The notes under the pieces are model-generated. The model did not search any database and was not told the origin of the DNA. It worked only from the letters and a program-made list of their open reading frames with translations. Below are positions 44,519 through 52,829 of a stretch of 64,000 bases of DNA, in pieces (the stretch's first letter is position 1; each line of letters begins with the position of its first letter). The DNA lies in contig NC_007953.1 in NCBI RefSeq assembly GCF_000013645.1, forward strand, positions 186,001-250,000, read 5' to 3'. The DNA is from Paraburkholderia xenovorans LB400. GTDB taxonomy: Bacteria > Pseudomonadota > Gammaproteobacteria > Burkholderiales > Burkholderiaceae. Made by a program: the position numbers and the translations under genes.

Positions 44519-45532
44519 ATGGACGACATGCTGACCGACTCGATCGAGCCGGTACTCATTGACCGATGTACACCGGACCTGGTGCGTGAAGTAGAAAACG
44601 CACGCGATCGCAAAGCCGGACGCGACTTGTGGCAACAACTGGACGAATTGGGGTTCATCGACGCGCTGGTGGCCGAATCAGCCGGCGGCGCCGGTCTTTC
44701 GCTGGACGAAGCCGCGGGCGTGCTGTTTGCATTTGGACGCCACGGGATGCCCCTGCCTGCCGCTCATACGATGCTGGCGCGCCGGATGCTTGCCGACGCG
44801 GGCATACAGGCGCCACGTGGCCCCATCGCGCTCGCCGTGCTGAACGATGTGCAATCGCATAGGGCGTTCGTGCCGTACGGTTGTGTGTGCGACTCGGTGC
44901 TGGTGGAAAGGTCGGAGGGGATCTGGCTCGTCGATATCGATCACGTCACAGTCGAGCCGCACGACGAGTGGGGCACGCTCGGTGCGACGATCACGTTTTC
45001 CGCCGGAGTCGAGCAGCGGATCAAGGTGGCGCAGTCCGGACCTGCTCCATCTGAAAGCGTGGTGCTTGAACTCGGCGCGCGGGTGACGGCGGCGACGATG
45101 GCTGGCGCGATGGCGCGCGTCCTCGACATGACGATAACCCATGTGAACGATCGTCAGCAGTTCGGGCGATCGATCGGCAAGTTTCAGGCCGTGCAGCACA
45201 ATCTGAGCGTGATGGCCGAACATGCGGCCGCGGCCTATATCGCCGCTCAGCGCGCATGTGCAGCCGAATCGACATCGCAACATCGTCTGTCTACCGCGAT
45301 TGCGAAAGCGCGGGCGAGCCGCGCGGCACCGCTCATCGCGAATACCGCACATGCGCTGACTGGAGCCATGGGCATTACCGCCGAATACGACCTGCAACTG
45401 TTCACGCGCCGTCTGCATTCGCAGCGGGTGCAGTTCGGCTCGGAATCGTACTGGGACGAAGTGATCGGCTCGCATGCGATCGATCATTGGGACTCGGTCG
45501 TTCAGGGAATCGTGGGCTTGGAGGCGGCGTGA
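44519..45532 (+). CDS. Acyl-CoA dehydrogenase-like partner subunit
   Basis: A 337-residue, somewhat short ACAD-family protein. The N-terminal helical domain and the C-terminal helical domain (RVLDMTITHVNDRQQFGRSI and GAMGITAEYDLQLFTRR) are clear, while the FAD-contacting middle domain is reduced. Such proteins often form heterotetramers with a full-length ACAD, here the upstream gene. AAGGAG lies 7 bases before the ATG. Confidence 0.83.
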   Translation: MDDMLTDSIEPVLIDRCTPDLVREVENARDRKAGRDLWQQLDELGFIDALVAESAGGAGLSLDEAAGVLFAFGRHGMPLPAAHTMLARRMLADAGIQAPRGPIALAVLNDVQSHRAFVPYGCVCDSVLVERSEGIWLVDIDHVTVEPHDEWGTLGATITFSAGVEQRIKVAQSGPAPSESVVLELGARVTAATMAGAMARVLDMTITHVNDRQQFGRSIGKFQAVQHNLSVMAEHAAAAYIAAQRACAAESTSQHRLSTAIAKARASRAAPLIANTAHALTGAMGITAEYDLQLFTRRLHSQRVQFGSESYWDEVIGSHAIDHWDSVVQGIVGLEAA

Positions 45533-46016
45533 TTCGTCGCGCGTTGTTCAAGGGCAGAGCCGAAAAAGGGGAGGGAGCTCGTTGGGGGGCGACGCCGGAA
45601 GCGCTGGGGGCGGTCATCGGGTGAACCATATCGGTCCGATGAGCTTGCCGATGCAGCGGCGAATGTTCGCGGTGGTCGGAGCTTCGGATTCTGTTCAAAG
45701 GCGCCGCCGTGCGCGCGCGTTTAATCGTCCGGCTGCATCGGCCTATTCCGCTTACTACGCCTTCACGCGGCGCACGGTCTTTTGCGTCGGGGTCCCTGCG
45801 CAACGCGGCTCAATAAGGATGAACCAGGCATGCGGCGCAGGCCCTGGTCCAATGCGCATCGGTGTCTCTGGAATTGCGGACAGAAGAAGCAGAGCGCGGC
45901 GGCGTCAATGGAATCGCAACGCCGGAACTCTGGCACGGGAGCGGTCCAGCCGCGTTGGGCACGTCCCTTGCGCACCGCAACGGAGCGTCAACCTGTCCTG
46001 CGAACGAGGTGCCACC
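45533..46016. other. Intergenic region without a recognised gene
   Basis: About 480 bases follow the acyl-CoA dehydrogenase operon. Several overlapping open frames in all phases are present, as expected in GC-rich DNA, but none has a convincing start or family. No strong hairpin was seen. Confidence 0.4.
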
Positions 46017-46205
46017 ATGCAAACCGATCCCACCGTCGACCCTGTCGCCGATCCTGCAAACCAGCCACTGGACGAGCCTGACACACATCCCCGTCCGCTG
46101 CCCGGCAGCCCGCCGGATACCGATCCACTCGCACCCGGGTCTTCGCCCGAAGACGAGGAGGAATTGGGGGACTCCCAGTCGAGCTCTCCCGTCCAGCGGG
46201 ACTAA
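46017..46205 (+). CDS. Small Pro/Asp/Glu-rich hypothetical protein
   Basis: A 62-residue frame starting MQTDPTVDPVADPANQPLDE, rich in Pro, Asp, Glu and Ser, and without a membrane segment. A GAGGTG ribosome binding site lies about 7 bases before the ATG. Similar acidic proline-rich small proteins occur widely in Burkholderia genomes without known function. The composition suggests an intrinsically disordered protein. Longer upstream starts are rejected because they lack a ribosome binding site. Confidence 0.45.
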   Translation: MQTDPTVDPVADPANQPLDEPDTHPRPLPGSPPDTDPLAPGSSPEDEEELGDSQSSSPVQRD

Positions 46206-46849
46206 CAGGTATCTGACGTTCTTTTTCGTGTAGATCTGATCGCATCCTGGGTCGCTGAGCCATGAGAAACCCATGGGCAGCGAGACTCAGCGTCGCGTGG
46301 GGGTGAAGCCACGCCAGCCTCACCCTTCGTAATGGCCGGGGCCGAACGGCTGTTTCAGGTTCTGATAGCCACGCTCGATGCGCCTGCACATTTTTCCTGT
46401 TTCGCCTGCACGGCGGCGCGATCAAAAGCGCGCAGATCCTTCAAGGCCGATCGCGTCGATGAACGGGTGGCAACACATCGATATCCAGGCGCTTACTGTG
46501 CGATGAGCGCATCCGTGCATCTCCTCCGGCCAGCGACGATAAAAAAGACGCACCGCCACGTTTGGCAGGAAAAGGACGCGTGCCCCTAAAGCAGTACCGA
46601 CGACGGCGCCTGCGGTCGTCTGCGGCCCATCGAATGCGAACCGTCATCGAGTTTGTTCCGATGTCTCGTCACATCAGCTTGCCATTATTATTTTTACGCA
46701 CATATAATTAAGCCGCGCTGTGAACCCGGATGCGTCCCGCTCGCCAGGAGTGATGCGTCAATGCGAGAAGTGCGTCAACGCGCTAAAGCGCTGAGCGGGC
46801 GTGTGGCCGCGGTCATGGCAACCATCACCATCATTCAGGAGGAAGCAGC
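46206..46849. other. Intergenic region containing a nic-type promoter box
   Basis: About 640 bases. The only clear element is the promoter/operator box at 46680-46709, listed separately. Open frames here look non-coding. Confidence 0.45.
46680..46709 (+). promoter_or_regulatory. Shared promoter/operator box, copy A (before the 75-residue gene)
   Basis: TTGCCA (46680-46685), 18 bases, then TATAAT (46704-46709). The 17 bases ending at 46709, TTTTACGCACATATAAT, differ from the copies before nicC and before the porin only at two central positions. Start codon of the downstream gene is 141 bases further on. Confidence 0.65.
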
Positions 46850-47077
46850 ATGGAACAGGAACTCGAAGTCTTGCGTGGCCAGATTCACGGTTTGGTCGCT
46901 GCAGTCAGTACCATCGCATCGGTGCTGCCCGATAGCGCGTCGGCCGATGCGGCCGAAGTGCTGGGCGAGATGATCGCGACGACCGGAAGTTCAGGGCTTT
47001 CCGCCACGGCGTTGGACGCGATGCACGCCACCATGCGACAGGTGAGCGGCGCGCTGGCCGTGTCGCTGCATCGCTGA
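46850..47077 (+). CDS. Unknown 75-residue protein with a nic-type promoter
   Basis: MEQELEVLRGQIHGLVAAVS begins a 75-residue, mostly helical, slightly acidic protein without a signal peptide. A strong AGGAGG lies upstream of the ATG, and the gene is preceded by a promoter box shared with nicC and the nic-linked porin. No family was recognised. It is convergent with the TetR gene, 38 bases away. Co-regulation with nicotinate catabolism is inferred from the box alone. Confidence 0.65.
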   Translation: MEQELEVLRGQIHGLVAAVSTIASVLPDSASADAAEVLGEMIATTGSSGLSATALDAMHATMRQVSGALAVSLHR

Positions 47078-47115
47078 CCCGAGGTCTGGCGTTGCAGCGG
47101 ATAGGGACCGCGCGG

Positions 47116-47844
47116 CTATTTCCGCTTCCTGACGGCTTTCGGCGGCTTGCCGCTGTGAGGTGCGGCAAGTCCACCGACGATGAACGCGGTCAACTGTTCG
47201 AGCGTTTCGGTGGCGTCTGCCGTATTGCACGCGCCTTCGCTCAGCACCTCGAGCCGATGACTGTCCGAGAATGCGTACAGGTAGGCGCCGATCATCAGCA
47301 TCACACGCCAGTACAGATCTTTCTCCGGCACTTCGGGCAGTGCGGAACGAAACGCCGCGACGTACGCATGGGTCGATTCGTCGTAAGCGAGGCCGCGCAG
47401 GCGATAGGAGATCTCCGGCGGTTCGGTATGCAGGCGCGCGTGCAGCCGGATGAAAGCGCGTCCGCCGGGCGAACGCCGCAGCGTGAGCATCGGTTCGAGA
47501 AACGAGCGAACAATGTCGGACACCGATGGCTTCTGGCTGTTTTGCGCCAACTGATGCAGGAGTTCGAGGCGCTGTTCGGAGATCCGTGTGGCGCGCCGCA
47601 GGAAAACTTCCTCGAAGAGCCGGTGCTTGGTGCCGAAGTGGTAGGTGATGAGCGCCTGGGTCACGCCGCAGGCGTTGGCCACTTCCCGCAGCGTGGCGCC
47701 GGCGAATCCGTGGTCGGCGAAGTCGACTTCGGCCGCGTCGAGAATCTTTTCGCGTAGGTTGCTCACGCCGACCGGACGGCCAGGACTGTTGCGGCGCTTC
47801 GGTGCGACGCGCGAACCGGTGTTGCTCGAGATGTCTTTCGTCAT
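47116..47844 (-). CDS. TetR-family regulator of the nic cluster (probable)
   Basis: A 242-residue TetR protein. The helix-turn-helix is at about residues 25-72 (REKILDAAEVDFADHGFAGA then TLREVANACGVTQALITYHF), followed by the ligand-binding helical domain. It ends with a Lys/Arg-rich tail. ATG 47844 (MTKDISS) is the likely start; upstream frame lacks a TetR N-terminus. It is divergent from nicC, with promoter box B between them. Characterised nicC-X-D-F-E regulators (NicR, BpsR) are MarR proteins, while P. putida NicS for nicAB is TetR, so this one may be a NicS-like protein recruited to the lower pathway. Confidence 0.82.
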   Translation of the reverse strand: MTKDISSNTGSRVAPKRRNSPGRPVGVSNLREKILDAAEVDFADHGFAGATLREVANACGVTQALITYHFGTKHRLFEEVFLRRATRISEQRLELLHQLAQNSQKPSVSDIVRSFLEPMLTLRRSPGGRAFIRLHARLHTEPPEISYRLRGLAYDESTHAYVAAFRSALPEVPEKDLYWRVMLMIGAYLYAFSDSHRLEVLSEGACNTADATETLEQLTAFIVGGLAAPHSGKPPKAVRKRK

Positions 47845-48003
47845 TCGGTGTTGGACTGGGTTAAGAGTGCTATGACGTGTACGGCAAACCGCGCGCGCTC
47901 CGCATCGACGTTTCGCGCCGTTATTGTACGGCCTGTCATTGCCGTCACCGCCGGTTGTAAGGGGGGACGGCAAGGGTTATTCCTGGGCGCGACGTTCCTT
48001 GTA

Positions 48004-48028
48004 ATTAATTTTACGTACATATAATATC
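48004..48028 (+). promoter_or_regulatory. Shared promoter/operator box, copy B (before nicC)
   Basis: TTTTACGTACATATAAT at 48009-48025, ending in a perfect -10 hexamer, is preceded by ATTAAT. It lies 50 bases before the nicC start and between nicC and the divergent TetR gene. The -35 region is less well defined (TTGTAA or TTCCTT nearby), which fits a regulated promoter. Confidence 0.68.
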
Positions 48029-48074
48029 GCCTGCAGCTCGATGCTGGTCAATCTTTAAGCAGGAGAGTAAGAAT

Positions 48075-49286
48075 ATGACGAGAAAACTTCGTGTCGGCGT
48101 GATAGGCGGCGGAATCGGCGGGCTCGCCCTAACCGCCGCGCTCGCGCAGCAAGGTTTCGATGTGCGCATTTTCGAGCGGACAGGTTCCTTCGGAGAAGTC
48201 GGTGCCGGCATTCAGGTGACCCCTAACGCGGTCAAGGTGCTCGAAGCGATGGGGCTCGGCGATGCGCTGCGTAAGGTGGCGTTCTTGCCGCAGGCGATCG
48301 TCGGGCGCAACTGGGACACGGCGAAGGAAATCTTCCGCATTCCGCTTGCGGAAGAATGCCCGCGCCTTTACAACGCACCGTTCTTCCATGTGCATCGTGC
48401 CGATCTGCATCATCTGCTGATCGACCAGGTGCCGGCGCACGCGGCGACGCTTGCAACCGCATGTGTCGACGTTCGCCAGACAGGCGAGACAGCGGTGGCG
48501 CGCTTCGAGGACGGCAGCGAATTCGAAGCCGATCTGATCGTTGGCGCAGACGGTGTGCGCTCGACCGTGCGCAGCAAACTGTTCGGCGAGACTGCGCCTG
48601 GTTTCACCGGCAACATGTGCTTTCGCGCCGTGGTTCCGGTGGAAGGCGACTTCGACTTCGTGACGCCAGACTCGTCCTTCTGGCTTGGGCCGAAATCGCA
48701 TGTCGTGACCTATTACGTTCGCGGCGGCAAGGCGGTCAACATCGTGGCGGTGAATGAAACGGCCGACTGGGTCGAGGAATCCTGGAACGCGCCGAGTAGC
48801 CGCGAAGAATTGCTGGCCGCATTCGAAGGCTGGCATCCGAATCTGATCCAGCTGTTCGAGCGCGTCGAGTCGGTGTTCAAATGGGGATTGTTCGATCGCG
48901 ATCCAATGCCGGCCTGGTCCAGGGGGCGCATCACGCTGCTCGGCGATGCGGCGCATCCCATGCTGCCGTTCCTGTCGCAAGGCGCGGCGATGTCGATCGA
49001 AGACGGTTATGTACTCGCGCGTTCGCTGACCGCGCATGGCTCCGACGTGGCCTCGGCGCTGCGCGATTACGAGGCTGAACGCCTGCCGCGCACGAGCCGC
49101 GTACAGCTCGAATCGCGTGAGCGCGGGCGCACCTATCATCTGCCGACGCGCTTCGCGCAGAGCAAGCGCGATCTGATCTATCAGTTCAAGTCGTGGCTCA
49201 ATCCGCACGCTTCGGGTATTCAGGCCGACTGGGTTTATTCATACAACGCGACCGATTTCACGCCGCGCGTCGCCGCTGTCGCATGA
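48075..49286 (+). CDS. nicC: FAD-dependent 6-hydroxynicotinate 3-monooxygenase (NicC)
   Basis: A 403-residue group A flavoprotein hydroxylase: GVIGGGIGGLALTAAL binds FAD ADP, the DG motif is in VGADGVRSTVRSK, and GDAAHPMLPFLSQGAAMSIE contacts the FAD ribityl. Such enzymes resemble salicylate hydroxylase, but the following nicE, nicD, nicX and nicF genes identify it as NicC, which decarboxylates and hydroxylates 6-hydroxynicotinate to 2,5-dihydroxypyridine using NADH and O2. AGGAGAG lies 8 bases before the ATG. It is the first gene of the plus-strand operon. Confidence 0.85.
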   Translation: MTRKLRVGVIGGGIGGLALTAALAQQGFDVRIFERTGSFGEVGAGIQVTPNAVKVLEAMGLGDALRKVAFLPQAIVGRNWDTAKEIFRIPLAEECPRLYNAPFFHVHRADLHHLLIDQVPAHAATLATACVDVRQTGETAVARFEDGSEFEADLIVGADGVRSTVRSKLFGETAPGFTGNMCFRAVVPVEGDFDFVTPDSSFWLGPKSHVVTYYVRGGKAVNIVAVNETADWVEESWNAPSSREELLAAFEGWHPNLIQLFERVESVFKWGLFDRDPMPAWSRGRITLLGDAAHPMLPFLSQGAAMSIEDGYVLARSLTAHGSDVASALRDYEAERLPRTSRVQLESRERGRTYHLPTRFAQSKRDLIYQFKSWLNPHASGIQADWVYSYNATDFTPRVAAVA

Positions 49287-49322
49287 GTTCACACCGCTAA
49301 AAGAATCGAGGTTGACGTCGAG

Positions 49323-50078
49323 ATGAGCAAGAATATTTATCGTATTGGACAGATCGTCCCGAGTTCGAACACCACGATGGAGACGGAAATCCCGGCCATG
49401 CTGCTGGCCCGTCAGCAAATCCGTCCCGAGCGCTTCACGTTCCACTCTTCGCGCATGCGCATGAAGAAGGTGGAGAAGAGCGAGCTGGCCGCCATGGACG
49501 CCGAGTCGGACCGTTGCGCGGTCGAATTGAGTGATGCACGCGTCGACGTTCTCGGCTATGCGTGCCTGGTCGCGATCATGGCGATGGGCCATGGCTACCA
49601 TCGGCAGTCGGAACAGCGGCTCAAGGCGCACACGGCGGAGAACGGCGCCGATGCGCCGGTCGTCACGAGTGCGGGTGCGCTGGTGGACGCACTCGGTGTG
49701 ATCGGCGCGAAGCGCGTCGCGGTGGTGGCGCCTTACATGAAGCCGCTGACGAAGCTGGTGGTCGACTACATCGGCAACGAAGGCTACGAGGTGTGCGATT
49801 ACCGCGCCCTCGAGATTCAGGACAATCTCGAGGTGGGCCGCCACGATCCGTCGCGGCTGCCGGAGATCGTCGCGGGCATGGACACGCGCGGTGTCGATGC
49901 AATCGTGCTGTCCGCCTGCGTCCAGATGCCGTCGCTGCCGGTCGTCGCGCAGGTGGAGGCGATGACGCGCAAGCCGGTGGTCACCGCGGCCGTCGCCACC
50001 ACTTACGCGATGCTCAAGGCCCTCGGACTCGAGCGGATTGTGCCGGGCGCGGGCACGTTGCTGTCCGGCGCCTATTGA
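49323..50078 (+). CDS. nicE: Maleate isomerase (NicE)
   Basis: A 251-residue Asp/Glu-racemase-fold protein. The two catalytic cysteines expected for maleate cis-trans isomerases are seen as C81 (GYACLVAIMAMG) and C199 (LSACVQMPS), one residue short of the numbering I recall for P. putida NicE. It converts maleate to fumarate, the last pathway step. It lies 36 bases after nicC, a different order from P. putida (where nicE is last). Confidence 0.88.
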   Translation: MSKNIYRIGQIVPSSNTTMETEIPAMLLARQQIRPERFTFHSSRMRMKKVEKSELAAMDAESDRCAVELSDARVDVLGYACLVAIMAMGHGYHRQSEQRLKAHTAENGADAPVVTSAGALVDALGVIGAKRVAVVAPYMKPLTKLVVDYIGNEGYEVCDYRALEIQDNLEVGRHDPSRLPEIVAGMDTRGVDAIVLSACVQMPSLPVVAQVEAMTRKPVVTAAVATTYAMLKALGLERIVPGAGTLLSGAY

Positions 50079-50088
50079 GGATCGCGCG

Positions 50089-50913
50089 ATGAGCACTTTC
50101 CTGTATGGCGCCAACCTGCGCGCAAACGGCATCCGTCAGCACTATCTGCGCTATGGCGGCGCGTCCGGCGACCGGTCGGCGCGTGACGTGGTGGTAGTGC
50201 TGCCGGGCATCACGAGTCCGGCGATCACGTGGGGTTTCGTCGGCGAACGCTTCGGTGCGCATTTCGACACCTATGTACTCGACATTCGGGGCAGAGGCCT
50301 GTCGGAAGCGCACGACGAACTCGACTACAGCCTCGACGCGCAGGCGGCCGACGCGATCGCGTTCGCCGCGGCGCTCGGGCTCGAACGCTACGCGCTCGTC
50401 GGCCATTCGATGGGCGCACGCATCGCGATTCGCGCGGCCCGCTCCGCGCCCGCTGGACTGACCAGGCTCGTGCTGATCGATCCGCCGGTGTCGGGCCCGG
50501 GTCGCCGTGCTTATCCAGCGCAGCTTCCGTGGTACGTCGATTCGATTCGACTCTGCCGCGACGGCGCAGGTCTCGAAGCGATGCGCGCGTATTGCCCGAG
50601 CTGGACCGACGAGCAACTCGCGCTGCGCGCCGAATGGCTGCATACGTGCAGCGAGCGCGCGGTGCGCGAAAGCTTCGCCGCGTTTCAGACGGACGACATT
50701 CAGGCCGATCTGCCCGCGATCGAAGTTCCGATGCTGTTGATGGCCGCGCAGCGTGGTGACGTGGTGCGCGACGACGACATCCGGGAGATTCGCCGCCTGA
50801 ATCCGCGCGTGGATGCAGTGCGCGTCGCCGACGCCGGCCACATGATTCCGTGGGACAACGAGGCGGGTTTTTATCAGGCCTTCGGTTCGTTCCTCGGCGT
50901 GCCGCTGAGCTAA
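50089..50913 (+). CDS. nicD: N-formylmaleamate deformylase (NicD)
   Basis: A 274-residue alpha/beta hydrolase. The probable triad is S107 (VGHSMGAR), D131 (LIDPPVSG) and H251 (DAGHMIPW). These are six residues beyond the S101/D125/H245 I recall for P. putida NicD, with identical spacing. It releases formate from N-formylmaleamate to give maleamate. GAGGA, overlapping the nicE stop region, precedes ATG 50089. Confidence 0.87.
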   Translation: MSTFLYGANLRANGIRQHYLRYGGASGDRSARDVVVVLPGITSPAITWGFVGERFGAHFDTYVLDIRGRGLSEAHDELDYSLDAQAADAIAFAAALGLERYALVGHSMGARIAIRAARSAPAGLTRLVLIDPPVSGPGRRAYPAQLPWYVDSIRLCRDGAGLEAMRAYCPSWTDEQLALRAEWLHTCSERAVRESFAAFQTDDIQADLPAIEVPMLLMAAQRGDVVRDDDIREIRRLNPRVDAVRVADAGHMIPWDNEAGFYQAFGSFLGVPLS

Positions 50914-50943
50914 CGGCGTTTCCCGACTTATTTGGAAGACATC

Positions 50944-52005
50944 ATGCCCGTCAGTGATTACGCCATGCTCGAAGCATGGAAAACAGTTCTCAGCCTGTCG
51001 AACCTCCAACCCGGTCAGACGGTTACCGTCTTGACAGGCGCCACCAGTCACCCGCAATCCGTGTCGACGGCGCTGACCGCCGCGACCGCCATGCGCGCCG
51101 TCGTCAATCGCCTCGACCTGCAGCCCATCAATGGCGAAAAGGCGCTCAGCCGCGATTCGCTTGCCTATCTCGGCACCACGCCTCTCACGGGTAACCGCGC
51201 TGCCATTGCCGCGCTCAGTGCAAGCGACATCGTGCTTGATCTGATGACGCTTCTGTTTTCGCCGGAACAGCACGAGATCCTGAAAAGCGGCGCGAAGATT
51301 CTGCTCGCAGTGGAGCCGCCGGAGGTGCTCGTGCGCATGGTACCGTCGGTGGAAGACCGCGGCCGCGTAAAGGCGGCGGCAGACAGGCTTGCGCGGGCGA
51401 AACTCATGCAGGTGCGCAACGACGCCGGCACTGATCTGCTGTGTCCGCTCGGGCAATATCCGGCCATCAGCGAATATGGTTTCGTCGATGAACCCGGACG
51501 CTGGGACCACTGGCCAAGTGGCTTCGCGCTGACCTGGCCCAACGAGGGCGAGACGCAAGGCACGATCGTGCTGTCGCCGGGCGATATCCTGCTGCCGCAG
51601 AAATCGTATATCCGTTCCGAAATCCGGCTGGTGATGAAAGACGGCTTCGCTGTGTCGATCGAGGGCGGTATGGATGCCGATCTGCTGTCCGAATACATGG
51701 CGTCGTTCGAGGATCCCGAGGCCTACGCGATGTCGCACATCGGCTGGGGACTTCAGCCGCGCGCTCACTGGTCGACGCTCGGTCTGTACGACCGTGAAGC
51801 GACGCTTGGGATGGATGCGCGCGCATTCGAGGGCAATTTTCTGTTCTCGCTCGGTCCGAACAATGAGGCAGGCGGCACACGCACCACCGCATGCCACATC
51901 GACATTCCAATGCGCAATTGCACGGTGACGCTCGACGGCGAACCCGTCGTGACGCGTGGCAAGGTGCATGCACAGCAACCAGGGAGCCAGAAGACCCATG
52001 CATAG
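50944..52005 (+). CDS. nicX: 2,5-dihydroxypyridine 5,6-dioxygenase (NicX)
   Basis: A 353-residue protein of the M29 aminopeptidase-like fold. Counting from ATG 50944 puts H265 (MSHIGWG), H318 and D320 (ACHIDIP) exactly at the Fe(II) ligand positions I recall for P. putida NicX. It opens the ring of 2,5-dihydroxypyridine between C5 and C6 to N-formylmaleamate. GGAAGA precedes the ATG; a TTG four codons earlier is rejected since it would shift this numbering and has no ribosome binding site. It lies 30 bases after nicD. Confidence 0.9.
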   Translation: MPVSDYAMLEAWKTVLSLSNLQPGQTVTVLTGATSHPQSVSTALTAATAMRAVVNRLDLQPINGEKALSRDSLAYLGTTPLTGNRAAIAALSASDIVLDLMTLLFSPEQHEILKSGAKILLAVEPPEVLVRMVPSVEDRGRVKAAADRLARAKLMQVRNDAGTDLLCPLGQYPAISEYGFVDEPGRWDHWPSGFALTWPNEGETQGTIVLSPGDILLPQKSYIRSEIRLVMKDGFAVSIEGGMDADLLSEYMASFEDPEAYAMSHIGWGLQPRAHWSTLGLYDREATLGMDARAFEGNFLFSLGPNNEAGGTRTTACHIDIPMRNCTVTLDGEPVVTRGKVHAQQPGSQKTHA

Positions 52006-52633
52006 CGAAGTGGAAACCTATCGCAGACAAGGGTTCGGTAACACGCTGCAGCCGCGTGCGCCTTTCGGCCTGCTTATCGTGGACTTCGTCAACGGATTCG
52101 CCGACCCGGCCGTGTTCGGCGGCGGCAACATCGCCGCAGCCATCGGGAATACGAGGCCAGTCCTCGCGGCGGCGCGGCGCAGGCAATGGCCGGTTGCGCA
52201 TACGCGTATCGTGTTTGCGGACGACGACGCCGACAGCAATATTTTCGCGCTGAAGGTTCCAGGCATGCTGACACTCAAGGAGCGAGATCACAACAGTGCG
52301 ATCGTCGACGAACTGGCCCCGCAGTCCGGCGAGATGGTGGTCCGCAAGACGGTGCCATCCGCGTTCTTCGGCACGTCCCTCGCGGCGTGGCTTGCGCAGC
52401 GCGGCGTGCAAACGCTGATCGTCGCGGGCGCGGTAACCAGCGGCTGCGTGCGCGCAAGCGTCGTCGATGCAATGCAGTACGGTTTCCGCCCGGTGGTGTT
52501 GTCCGACTGCGTTGGCGACCGCGCAATCGCACCGCACGAAGCCAACCTGTTCGACATGGAGCAGAAATACGCGGCGGTCATGGAGTCGTGCGTGCTGCTC
52601 GATCTCGTCGCGGGCAGTGAGGCGGCGGCGTAA
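51998..52633 (+). CDS. nicF: Maleamate amidohydrolase (NicF)
   Basis: A 211-residue isochorismatase-fold hydrolase. Counting from MHSEVET, the triad is D29 (LIVDFVNG), K117 (VVRKTVPS) and C150 (VTSGCVRAS), the same numbers I recall for characterised NicF. It hydrolyses maleamate to maleate and ammonia. The ATG overlaps the nicX stop by 8 bases. It is the last gene of the catabolic operon before a new promoter. Confidence 0.9.
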   Translation: MHSEVETYRRQGFGNTLQPRAPFGLLIVDFVNGFADPAVFGGGNIAAAIGNTRPVLAAARRRQWPVAHTRIVFADDDADSNIFALKVPGMLTLKERDHNSAIVDELAPQSGEMVVRKTVPSAFFGTSLAAWLAQRGVQTLIVAGAVTSGCVRASVVDAMQYGFRPVVLSDCVGDRAIAPHEANLFDMEQKYAAVMESCVLLDLVAGSEAAA

Positions 52634-52662
52634 CCGCAAAACCCAGCAAATTTTTTTCCGCA

Positions 52663-52695
52663 TTGCACTTATTATTTTTACGTTCATATAATAAT
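52663..52695 (+). promoter_or_regulatory. Shared promoter/operator box, copy C (before the porin and ABC transporter)
   Basis: TTGCAC (52663-52668), 18 bases, then TATAAT (52687-52692). The 17-base core TTTTACGTTCATATAAT is at 52676-52692. Here the core is flanked by a perfect dyad, ATTATT (52671-52676) and AATAAT (52690-52695) separated by 13 bases. The porin start is about 138 bases downstream. Confidence 0.65.
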
Positions 52696-52829
52696 GGCAG
52701 TTGAACTGCAAACGGGACGCGAGCGGCGGGGTCGCCCCGGGGTGAAGCCGAAGCCGGTCGCGATCAGCTAATCGATGTAAAAGAGCAGGTGCGTCACTCA
52801 CCAACATAAAGACAGGATACCTACTTAAA

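Noticed and set aside
50014..51999. Minus-strand frame of 661 codons opposite nicD and nicX
   Set aside because: Shadow of the nic genes, whose catalytic residues are confirmed on the plus strand.
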